The notes beneath the pieces are model-generated. The model was not told where the DNA came from. It worked only from the letters and a program-made list of their open reading frames with translations, and did no database searches. A stretch of 32,146 nucleotides of DNA, taken from positions 1 to 32,146 of the forward strand of contig DASYYE010000509.1 in assembly GCA_035946955.1 (NCBI GenBank). The letters are read 5' to 3'. Numbering within the stretch: the first letter of the stretch is position 1; each line of letters begins with the position of its first letter. Of this stretch, positions 1-5,548 are shown in pieces. This DNA comes from DASYYE01 sp035946955. Lineage in GTDB: Bacteria; Actinomycetota; Actinomycetes; Streptosporangiales; Streptosporangiaceae. The translations under genes and the position numbers were made by a program.

Positions 1-350
1 CGAGTCCCCCGGTCGGCACGATGGTGAGTTGCGGATCTCTGGTTCAGGTCCGAGGCGGGCCACCACAGTAAAGCGCCATTAGCCCAGCGGTATCTGGCCA
101 ACCTTGATCGGTGTTCCCAGCGCTATTGGGCGGAGGCGCAGGCAGTGGATCGCTGAGGGCCGCCCAGTCTGGCGCCCTAGCTGGCCAGCTTTTCTCATGG
201 CGTGACCGCGATGGCGACAGGGCTCGGTCCGGCCCTGCGAGCACCGCGATTCCCATTCGCACCGGGCCCGAGGTCATGACATCAACTGCCACCGAGCCGC
301 GTGCGATGGTTCCCCGACCCGGCCCCGTGAACCCACAGCCCTGAGTACTG
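1..350. other. No supported gene; upstream of the WD40 gene
   Basis: I see no convincing gene here. Short open frames exist on both strands, but their translations are Arg/Pro/Gly-rich and resemble nothing I know. The NTPase domain expected upstream of the neighbouring WD40 protein is not encoded here in any frame. A stop codon (TGA at 342-344) sits directly before the WD40 reading frame. A rearrangement breakpoint may lie here or within the first 170 bases of that frame. Confidence 0.5.
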
Positions 351-3299
351 TTGCATTTCACACGGCTTATCGCATCGGGTCGGCCAGCCGGTCATGGCCA
401 CCGGAGCCGATCCGTGTACGCCGGGAGTGGCGGGCAGGGGTGCAGTGTGCAGAGACTCGAGCGGCCGACGCCGCCAGTCGGTCGCGGTGGTGTTCTGGCC
501 CAGGAGCGCGGGCAGACGGGCGGGTTGGCTGCCGCACTTGCCGCGCTTGAGGAGAAATTGGCGAACTCGAGCGGGGAAGCTGAGCAGGCGAGGCTGCTCC
601 TGACAGCGCTCGCGTGGGCGAGGGGCCAAGGGCTGCCGAAGGGGCTGTGGGTGACGGTGTCGCGGGCCCTGGCGGAGGGGGTGGGCGCCGACCAGCTGGC
701 ACTGAGCGATTCCACGGTGGACTGGATGCTGCGCGTGGGCCGCCAGTGGGTGGTGGCCGGGAAGCGGCCGGATGGGGCCACTGTGTACCGGCTGAGTGAT
801 GAGGCGGTAGCGGCTCAACTGCGCACCTGGGTTGTGACGGCGGACCCCACTGGCCGTGCGCTGGGTCGCCGGGATGGTGCGGGAGGGCGCCAGGAGGCCG
901 CGGCGCGGATTACGCGGGCGCTGCTCGCCGCCTTGCCGGTCACGGTGGATGGGCAGCGGGACTGGACGCGGGCCGACCCGTACCTGCGGGCGCACTTGGC
1001 GCAACATGCGGCGGATGCGGGACGGGAAACGCTGGGGAACCTGGTCGCGGACCCCGGGTTCCGGGCCGTCGCCGACCCGCAGGGCCTGGCGCCCCTGCTC
1101 GGTGCGGTGGCCCTGGCCCAGCGTGACAGTGTCCGCGCCTACATCCGTGCCCGGCCGCAGCTCGGGGCCGACGCTCACGCGAACGCCTCCTACCTTGCGG
1201 AGGCGGCACGGGCACTAGGAATGGCGCCTGCAGCGGCCGGCCGGGGCACCGGGGTGCGGCCCCTGTACCGGCCGCTGCTGTCTGCCGTTCGTCATGACGA
1301 CAGCCTGGTAACGCTCACCGGCCACCGCGGAATGATCAATGAGCTGGTGATCGGCACGACCCCGGATGGCCGGGTGCTGCTGGCCACCGGCAGCGATGAC
1401 ACGACGGTGCGGGTGTGGGATGCGCTGTCCGGGGAGATGGCCTGCCCGGTGATCGCCGCCCATGCCGATGAAGTGTGGGGGGTGGCGTTCGGGAATGCCC
1501 CAGACGGGAAGCTGTTGCTGGCCTCGTGCAGCCGGGATAAGACGGTGCGGGTATGGGATCCAGTGACCGGCACCCCGCTTATTGAGCCGATCACGGGCCG
1601 CTCCGAGCGGGTCTACGACGTGAAGTTCGGCACCACCCAGGATGGCCGGCTGCTGCTGGCCTCCGGCAGCGGCGACGGCACCGCGCAGGTTTGGGACCCA
1701 CTGACCGGGACGGCGGCCGGGAAGCCGCTCACCGGCCACCACGGGCGGGTCCGCTCGATGGCCTTTGGCAACTGTCCGGATGGGCGGCTGCTGCTTGCGA
1801 CCAGCAGCCCGGACGGTCCAGTGCTGGTCTGGGACCCGCTCACACTTGAGCCGGTCATCGAGCCCATCACTGGCCACCCCGGAGACGTGTACGGCGTGTA
1901 CTTCTGCACAGGCACCCATGGGGAACTGCTCATGTACACCACGGGCGTGGACGGTGAGGTGCGGTACTGGGATCCGCTGACCGGCGCGTCGGCGGGGGAG
2001 CCGTTCCCCGTGCTCGCCGGGCCGGTCTACCCGCTCAGGTTCGAGACCGACGGCTCCGGCCGTCAACTGGTGGCCTTCGCCAGCGGCGGCCCGCACATCC
2101 AGGTGTGCGATCCGGGAGACGTGTCCCAGCAGCCGGTGACCCTCGTCAGCCTGGGCGGCAAAGTCCAGGACATGTGGTGGGGCAGGGAACCGGGCGGACG
2201 GCTGCTGCTGGCCTCGGCCAGCACGGACCTGAGCGTGCGGATCTGGGACCGGTTCACCCCCGCTGCGGAGGTCAGCGCAGGCATGGTGGAGACCGGCTGG
2301 GTACGCTCGCTCGCCTTCGGCACCGGGCCGGGCGGCCAGATCCTGCTCGTCACCGCGAGCGGCGGTAATGAGCTGGATGTGTGGGACGCCCCTGCTGAAT
2401 CGCACATCCGCCAGATGCCCATCGGCAGTGAGGGCTGGGTGGACTGCGCGGCCTTTGGGTTCCCCCACGATGGGTGCCTCCTGCTTGGCTCAGCGGGCCG
2501 ATACGGCACCGGGAATGGCGCCGCGGTCCAGGTGTGGGACGCGCTGACCGGTGAACTGCTCACCGGGCCGCTGTCCGGATATGAGGAGACCGTCCGTTCA
2601 CTGTCGTTCGGCATCGGGCCGGCCGGCCGGCCGCTGCTGGCATCCGCCAGCGATGACGGCACACTGCGGGTGTGGGATGCGCTGACCGGCGCGCCGGTGA
2701 CACGCTCCATCACCGCGCACACCGACCGGGCCGAGGCGGTCGCCATAGCCGACGTCGCGGGCAGGGGCCCGCTGATGGCTTCCGGCGGGGGTGACGGGAT
2801 GGTCCGGCTCTGGGACCCTGTCACGGGGGAATCGGTGAGAGCGCCGCTGGCGGGGCATACGGGCAGGGTGCGCGCGGTGGCGTTCAGCATGGACGCCGGA
2901 GGCGGGCCGCTGCTGGCCTCCGCCAGCGACGATGGCACAGCCCGGATCTGGCGACCGCTGGCCAGCAGAGCCGGCGGCAAGATCCTCACCGGCCATGATG
3001 GCGCGGTGGTGTCCGCTGCCTTCGGGTCCGGGCCGGGTGACCAGCCCTTGCTGGTGACCGGTGGGGCTGACGCGACGGTGCGGGTCTGGGACCCTGGGCG
3101 GGGAACCAGCCTTCTGACCCTGCGGCGCCTGTCCAGTGTCCGGGCGGTCGCGGCGACTGGCCGCATGCTGGCAATCGGCCAGGACGAGGGATTCTCTGTG
3201 ATCGAATTGGACCCAGCAGCGCTGCCGCGTGCTACCCCGCTCGGCGTCATCGGAGAGGGCCACAGCCCCCGCTCATTGGTTCACCGTCGGCGCTCGTGA
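351..3299 (+). CDS. WD40 repeat protein, C-terminal part of a STAND-type NTPase
   Basis: The frame encodes up to 982 residues from a TTG at 351. The true start is unclear: there is no good ribosome site, and family-like sequence begins only near residue 58. Residues about 60-290 resemble the C-terminal helical part of actinobacterial STAND NTPases, with motifs such as LLLTALAWARG, WTRADPYLRAHLAQHA and LVADPGF. About 13 full WD40 repeats plus a degenerate one follow (residues about 315-960), each ending in forms like VRVWDPLTG. That is enough for two seven-bladed propellers. The P-loop NTPase half normally in front is missing, so this is probably a 5'-truncated gene or a sensor-only derivative. 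Full-length relatives are signalling ATPases in which WD40 acts as sensor; some act in phage defence. Function here is inferred only. Confidence 0.8.
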   Translation: MHFTRLIASGRPAGHGHRSRSVYAGSGGQGCSVQRLERPTPPVGRGGVLAQERGQTGGLAAALAALEEKLANSSGEAEQARLLLTALAWARGQGLPKGLWVTVSRALAEGVGADQLALSDSTVDWMLRVGRQWVVAGKRPDGATVYRLSDEAVAAQLRTWVVTADPTGRALGRRDGAGGRQEAAARITRALLAALPVTVDGQRDWTRADPYLRAHLAQHAADAGRETLGNLVADPGFRAVADPQGLAPLLGAVALAQRDSVRAYIRARPQLGADAHANASYLAEAARALGMAPAAAGRGTGVRPLYRPLLSAVRHDDSLVTLTGHRGMINELVIGTTPDGRVLLATGSDDTTVRVWDALSGEMACPVIAAHADEVWGVAFGNAPDGKLLLASCSRDKTVRVWDPVTGTPLIEPITGRSERVYDVKFGTTQDGRLLLASGSGDGTAQVWDPLTGTAAGKPLTGHHGRVRSMAFGNCPDGRLLLATSSPDGPVLVWDPLTLEPVIEPITGHPGDVYGVYFCTGTHGELLMYTTGVDGEVRYWDPLTGASAGEPFPVLAGPVYPLRFETDGSGRQLVAFASGGPHIQVCDPGDVSQQPVTLVSLGGKVQDMWWGREPGGRLLLASASTDLSVRIWDRFTPAAEVSAGMVETGWVRSLAFGTGPGGQILLVTASGGNELDVWDAPAESHIRQMPIGSEGWVDCAAFGFPHDGCLLLGSAGRYGTGNGAAVQVWDALTGELLTGPLSGYEETVRSLSFGIGPAGRPLLASASDDGTLRVWDALTGAPVTRSITAHTDRAEAVAIADVAGRGPLMASGGGDGMVRLWDPVTGESVRAPLAGHTGRVRAVAFSMDAGGGPLLASASDDGTARIWRPLASRAGGKILTGHDGAVVSAAFGSGPGDQPLLVTGGADATVRVWDPGRGTSLLTLRRLSSVRAVAATGRMLAIGQDEGFSVIELDPAALPRATPLGVIGEGHSPRSLVHRRRS

Positions 3300-3304
3300 C
3301 CTGG

Positions 3305-3367
3305 CAGACGCACCGGCAGCAGGTCACCTCCGACCACGAGATCGTGGTTCGCACAATGGTGCGTCTG
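3305..3367 (+). terminator. Nested hairpin after the WD40 gene
   Basis: An outer 10-bp perfect inverted repeat (CAGACGCACC at 3305-3314 with GGTGCGTCTG at 3358-3367) encloses an inner perfect hairpin, ACCACG-AGAT-CGTGGT, at 3333-3348. It lies six bases after the WD40 stop and twelve before the first tRNA. It could end WD40 transcription or be a leader structure of the tRNA transcript. There is no T-run, as is common in high-GC actinobacteria. Confidence 0.45.
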
Positions 3368-3378
3368 GCCACCGATAT

Positions 3379-3452
3379 GCGCCACTAGCTCAGTGGATCA
3401 GAGCGGACGGCTTCTACCCGTACGGTCCCAGGTTCGAGTCCTGGGTGGCGCA
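3379..3452 (+). tRNA. tRNA-Arg (TCT)
   Basis: The acceptor stem GCGCCAC/GTGGCGC is perfect, as are the D stem GCTC/GAGC and the T arm CCAGG-TTCGAGT-CCTGG. The anticodon loop is CTTCTAC with T33, giving anticodon TCT (reads AGA). The anticodon stem has a G27/A43 mismatch. The discriminator is A and CCA is not encoded. First of twelve tRNAs in the array. Confidence 0.85.
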
Positions 3453-3464
3453 CGCGAGACACAT

Positions 3465-3537
3465 GGCGCGTTAGAGGAGCGGTTAACTCGTCTGGCCCTC
3501 AACCAGAAGAACGCCGGTTCGAACCCGGCACGCGTCA
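3465..3537 (+). tRNA. tRNA-Glu (CTC), with C33
   Basis: Acceptor GGCGCGT pairs with ACGCGTC (one G-T pair). The T arm GCCGG-TTCGAAC-CCGGC is perfect. The anticodon stem TCTGG/CCAGA is a perfect 5 bp and fixes the loop as CCCTCAA, so the anticodon is CTC (reads GAG). Position 33 is C, not the almost invariant T. The D stem is only 3 bp. The short variable loop rules out tRNA-Leu. No CCA is encoded. Confidence 0.75.
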
Positions 3538-3549
3538 CTTCAACGGTAA

Positions 3550-3621
3550 GCCCTCGTCGTCCAATGGCTAGGATCTCGGGCCTTCACCCCGGGGAAGACG
3601 GGTCGGAACCGTCCGGGGGCA
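3550..3621 (+). tRNA. tRNA-Glu (TTC), with C33 and altered T loop
   Basis: Acceptor GCCCTCG pairs with CGGGGGC. The TCGTC-type D arm is typical of tRNA-Glu. The anticodon stem TCGGG/CCCGG frames the loop CCTTCAC, giving anticodon TTC (reads GAA) with C33. The T stem GACGG/CCGTC is perfect, but its loop GTCGGAA has G at 54 and G at 58, so the usual T54-A58 pair is lost. The acceptor stem is identical to that of tRNA-Arg (CCG) at 4261. Function is uncertain. Confidence 0.65.
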
Positions 3622-3635
3622 CGCAAGGTAACTAT

Positions 3636-3708
3636 TCTCGCGTAGCACAATTGGTAGTGCTGCTGACTGTTAATCAGCACGGTACTGGTTCGAATCCAGT
3701 CGCGAGAG
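3636..3708 (+). tRNA. tRNA-Asn (GTT)
   Basis: All four stems are well formed: acceptor TCTCGCG/CGCGAGA, D stem GCAC/GTGC, anticodon stem GCTGA/TCAGC and T arm ACTGG-TTCGAAT-CCAGT. The anticodon loop CTGTTAA has T33 and anticodon GTT (reads AAC and AAT). The discriminator is G and no CCA is encoded. This is one of the most canonical members of the array. Confidence 0.93.
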
Positions 3709-3719
3709 CGCCTTTACAA

Positions 3720-3794
3720 GGGGTCGTAGCTCAGGTGGTCCAGAGCGCCAGGCCGTCAACCTGGAGGCCGCGAGTTCAAGTCTCGTCGATCCCG
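3720..3794 (+). tRNA. tRNA-Asp (GTC), with C33
   Basis: Acceptor GGGGTCG pairs with CGATCCC. The D stem is GCTC/GAGC and the T arm is GCGAG-TTCAAGT-CTCGT. The perfect anticodon stem CCAGG/CCTGG encloses CCGTCAA, so the anticodon is GTC (reads GAC and GAT) and position 33 is C instead of T. The discriminator is G, as expected for tRNA-Asp. No CCA is encoded. Confidence 0.8.
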
Positions 3795-3817
3795 CGGAAG
3801 TCGAAGTGTCTTCCCAT

Positions 3818-3890
3818 ACCCCTGTAGCTCAATGGACAGAGCGTCTGATTACGAATCAGAAGGTTACAGGTTCGAGTCCTGCCGGGGGTG
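3818..3890 (+). tRNA. tRNA-Arg (ACG)
   Basis: Acceptor ACCCCTG pairs with CGGGGGT and the D stem is GCTC/GAGC. The anticodon stem TCTGA/TCAGA encloses TTACGAA, giving anticodon ACG (A34 is normally edited to inosine, reading CGT, CGC and CGA) with T33. The T stem ACAGG/CCTGC has an A49/C65 mismatch. The discriminator is G and no CCA is encoded. Confidence 0.88.
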
Positions 3891-3900
3891 CGGTGACCGA

Positions 3901-4008
3901 TGTCCGGATACGGACAAATCGGCCACGCCAGGAGTCAAAACGATCATCATGACCATGATCGATGTGCGCTGGCGGACAAAAGATTCTCCGTATCGGTACA
4001 TCGATCAT
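3901..4008. repeat. Cluster of inverted repeats inside the tRNA array
   Basis: This is the only long gap in the array (3891-4015) and it holds no tRNA. It carries a perfect hairpin TGTCCG-GATA-CGGACA (3901-3916), and CGATCAT (3941-3947) pairing with ATGATCG (3955-3961). An 11-bp perfect inverted repeat, ATGATCGATGT (3955-3965) with ACATCGATCAT (3998-4008), is also present. The last two share one arm, so only one can form at a time. The gap is noticeably richer in A and T than its surroundings. It may be a processing or attenuation signal, or the scar of a lost tRNA. Confidence 0.55.
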
Positions 4009-4015
4009 TAGCGAA

Positions 4016-4087
4016 CGATCAGTAGCTCAGCGGCAGAGCAGCGGTCCTACAAACCGTGGCGCGCAGGTTCGAGTCCTGCCTGATCGA
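4016..4087 (+). tRNA. tRNA-Val (TAC), with C33
   Basis: Acceptor CGATCAG/CTGATCG is perfect but starts with an unusual C1-G72 pair. The D stem is GCTC/GAGC and the T arm is GCAGG-TTCGAGT-CCTGC. The anticodon stem GCGGT/ACCGT (one G-T pair) encloses CCTACAA, giving anticodon TAC (reads GTA) with C33. The discriminator is A and no CCA is encoded. Confidence 0.78.
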
Positions 4088-4088
4088 C

Positions 4089-4164
4089 GGTGGATGTAGC
4101 TCAAATGGGCAGAGCACCCCGGTTGTGGGCCGGGAGGTTGCGGGATCATGGCCCGTTGTCCACC
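4089..4164 (+). tRNA. tRNA-His (GTG), with G-1 and altered T loop
   Basis: Acceptor GTGGATG pairs with TGTCCAC. G at 4089 (position -1) can pair with C73, the tRNA-His hallmark. The anticodon stem CCCGG/CCGGG encloses TTGTGGG, giving anticodon GTG with T33. There is one extra base between the D and anticodon stems. The T loop ATCATGG has A54 and T58, an exact swap of the normal T54-A58 pair. Identity is well supported; activity is uncertain. Confidence 0.72.
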
Positions 4165-4169
4165 CCAAT

Positions 4170-4255
4170 GGGCGGAAGGCGGATAGTGGCTGGCCGCGCT
4201 GGTCCGTAAAACCAGATCCTCCGGGACGTTGCAGGTTCGACACCTGTTCCGCTCA
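4170..4255 (+). tRNA. tRNA-Tyr (GTA), with C33
   Basis: This is a class II tRNA of 86 bases with a long variable region (about 4216-4230), as expected for bacterial tRNA-Tyr. Acceptor GGGCGGA pairs with TCCGCTC, the D stem is GCGG/CCGC and the T arm is GCAGG-TTCGACA-CCTGT. The anticodon stem CTGGT/ACCAG encloses CCGTAAA, giving anticodon GTA with C33. Position 8 is A rather than T. The discriminator is A and no CCA is encoded. Confidence 0.75.
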
Positions 4256-4260
4256 CGCAA

Positions 4261-4334
4261 GCCCTCGTAGCGCAGTGGATTAGCGCGCATGATTCCGAAT
4301 CATGAGGCCGGGAGTTCGAATCTCTCCGGGGGCA
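4261..4334 (+). tRNA. tRNA-Arg (CCG)
   Basis: Acceptor GCCCTCG pairs with CGGGGGC, the same as in tRNA-Glu (TTC) of this array. The D stem is GCGC/GCGC, the anticodon stem CATGA/TCATG encloses TTCCGAA, and the T arm is GGGAG-TTCGAAT-CTCTC. The anticodon is CCG (reads CGG) with T33. The discriminator is A and no CCA is encoded. Confidence 0.9.
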
Positions 4335-4335
4335 C

Positions 4336-4409
4336 GAGCGCGTAGCTCAGCGGACAGAGCCGCCGCCTCCTCAGCGGTGTGGCCGGAAGTTCGAACCTTC
4401 CCGCGCTCG
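4336..4409 (+). tRNA. tRNA-Arg (CCT)
   Basis: Acceptor GAGCGCG/CGCGCTC is perfect, as are the D stem GCTC/GAGC and the T arm GGAAG-TTCGAAC-CTTCC. The anticodon stem GCCGC/GCGGT encloses CTCCTCA, giving anticodon CCT (reads AGG) with T33 but a pyrimidine (C) at 37. It starts one base after the previous tRNA ends. It is the only member followed directly by CCA (4410-4412), possibly by chance. Confidence 0.88.
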
Positions 4410-4413
4410 CCAA

Positions 4414-4484
4414 GGTCGCGTGACCGAATGGCAAGGTGGCAGCCTGCAAAGCTGCATAAGCGGGTTCAATTCCTGCCGCGGCCT
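4414..4484 (+). tRNA. tRNA-Cys (GCA)
   Basis: Acceptor GGTCGCG pairs with CGCGGCC. The anticodon stem GCAGC/GCTGC encloses CTGCAAA, giving anticodon GCA with T33. The T arm is GCGGG-TTCAATT-CCTGC. The short variable loop and T discriminator fit tRNA-Cys. No CCA is encoded. It is the last member of the array. Confidence 0.88.
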
Positions 4485-4828
4485 CGAAGGTGCTCACGCT
4501 GTTACGACGAAGGATTGGCGTCCCGCACGCGGAACCTGCGCAACTTCGACCAGGCCGGTGTCTCCGACGAACTGGCGGGCAACGTGGCGGCCAAGCTGGC
4601 GTACCTGCAGCGGCTGAGCCCGCACGCTGAAGCCACGCTGGCACGACCGCTGCTGAGCCGGGCGGTCGTGCCAGCACGCGTAGCGGACAGTTCCGGGGAA
4701 CCCGGGTAGTAGAGCCGCCCCAGGCTGAGTAGGACAGCCAAGTCCGGTTGAGTAAGCGCACCCATGTGGGCGCACAGCCACGTTCCTAACGTCGAAGGCA
4801 GGAGAACCCTCAAAGGAACGTGATACGC
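4485..4828 (+). other. Gap after the tRNA array, possible gene remnant
   Basis: No intact gene is supported. One plus-strand frame (about 4497-4709) reads like real protein for a stretch, for example RNLRNFDQAG and AAKLAYLQRL, but it has no start separate from the tRNA-Cys region and ends at a TAG. It could be a decayed gene tail or chance. The 13-bp hairpin at 4637-4675 lies inside it. A purine-rich stretch at 4800-4817 (AGGAG, then AAAGGA) precedes the next gene. Confidence 0.4.
4637..4675 (+). terminator. 13-bp hairpin downstream of the tRNA array
   Basis: GCTGGCACGACCG (4637-4649) pairs perfectly with CGGTCGTGCCAGC (4663-4675) across a 13-base loop. It is the strongest simple hairpin after the last tRNA and before the next gene, so it is the likely end of the array transcript. 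It lacks a T-run, which actinobacterial terminators often do. Confidence 0.55.
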
Positions 4829-5476
4829 ATGAAATGGCTCACGAGGAAGTCCGTGCTGCGCATCGTCGTTGTCTCGCTGTTGGCTACGGCTGCCCTCGGA
4901 ATCATCAGCGTCCTGTGGCCCGGCTTCGGCTCAATATTCTGGAGGATTCTGGCCACCGTGGTCTTGACCGACGCCGCGAGCCTTTTGGTGCTGGCCTGTG
5001 CGGGTCCTGCGAAGTCGGCGCCTCACCGGGTGGCACAGGTGGCCGGGATCCTCGGCGCCTGCCTGGGCCTGGTGACCGGCATCGGCGTGGTCTGGGTATC
5101 CGAAACCAATGTCGCATGGGACGGCATGCTGCGGGCGTCGGTCGTATCGCTCATTGTCACGGTTACCTCGACGCACGCGTGCCTGATGCTGCCACTGCGT
5201 CCGGCTCCCCGGATCGCGCGCCACGTCGTGACCGGCACGGTCCTGTGCACTGTCGCCGCCGCCGAACTCATGGCGAACTATGCGATGTTTCCGGGTTTCG
5301 ACCCCGGTATCGGCTACCTCAGAGCGGTTGCGGTACTGCTGATCCTGGGCGCGCTCGGAACCATCCTGACCCTGCTCCTGCGCCGCTTTTGGCCACGCCA
5401 CCCCAACACGGCGCTGGTGGGGGCACCGGTCGGCGATCCGTCACCGACCGTCGGCGCCAAGCTGCCGGTCCCGTAG
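4829..5476 (+). CDS. Six-helix integral membrane protein, unknown function
   Basis: I do not recognise the family. The 215-residue protein has six likely membrane helices, at about residues 11-30, 34-57, 69-90, 101-121, 132-150 and 162-183. A short polar, Pro-rich C-terminal tail follows. A basic N-terminus (KWLTRKSVLR) suggests the N-terminus faces the cytoplasm. I chose ATG at 4829 because AAAGGA lies 11 bases upstream; a GTG at 4820 in the same frame is the alternative, but sits too close to that site. No catalytic motif is visible. It lies 72 bases before purC in the same direction, but co-transcription is not evident. Confidence 0.75.
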   Translation: MKWLTRKSVLRIVVVSLLATAALGIISVLWPGFGSIFWRILATVVLTDAASLLVLACAGPAKSAPHRVAQVAGILGACLGLVTGIGVVWVSETNVAWDGMLRASVVSLIVTVTSTHACLMLPLRPAPRIARHVVTGTVLCTVAAAELMANYAMFPGFDPGIGYLRAVAVLLILGALGTILTLLLRRFWPRHPNTALVGAPVGDPSPTVGAKLPVP

Positions 5477-5548
5477 CGCCCGTCTTATACGATCGCTGCC
5501 GGGCTGGGGGCTGGCGGGGAACCACAGTGGCGTAAGGACTGGGACGCG

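Noticed and set aside
1215..2468. 417-residue minus-strand frame opposite the WD40 gene
   Set aside because: Its apparent repeats are only the complement of the WD40 repeats.
3305..3367. CRISPR array or riboswitch near the tRNA cluster
   Set aside because: There is one nested inverted repeat only, with no regularly spaced direct repeats and no known riboswitch core.
3491..3507. Reading the second tRNA as Leu (CAA)
   Set aside because: That register breaks the anticodon stem, puts C at 37, and the short variable loop excludes tRNA-Leu. Glu (CTC) with C33 fits better.
3393..3827. Protein-coding frames across the tRNA array
   Set aside because: Every stretch is explained by tRNA stems and loops; the frames have no start signals or protein-like composition.
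3891..4015. A thirteenth tRNA in the array gap
   Set aside because: I found arms that pair but no T loop, anticodon stem or acceptor in tRNA register.
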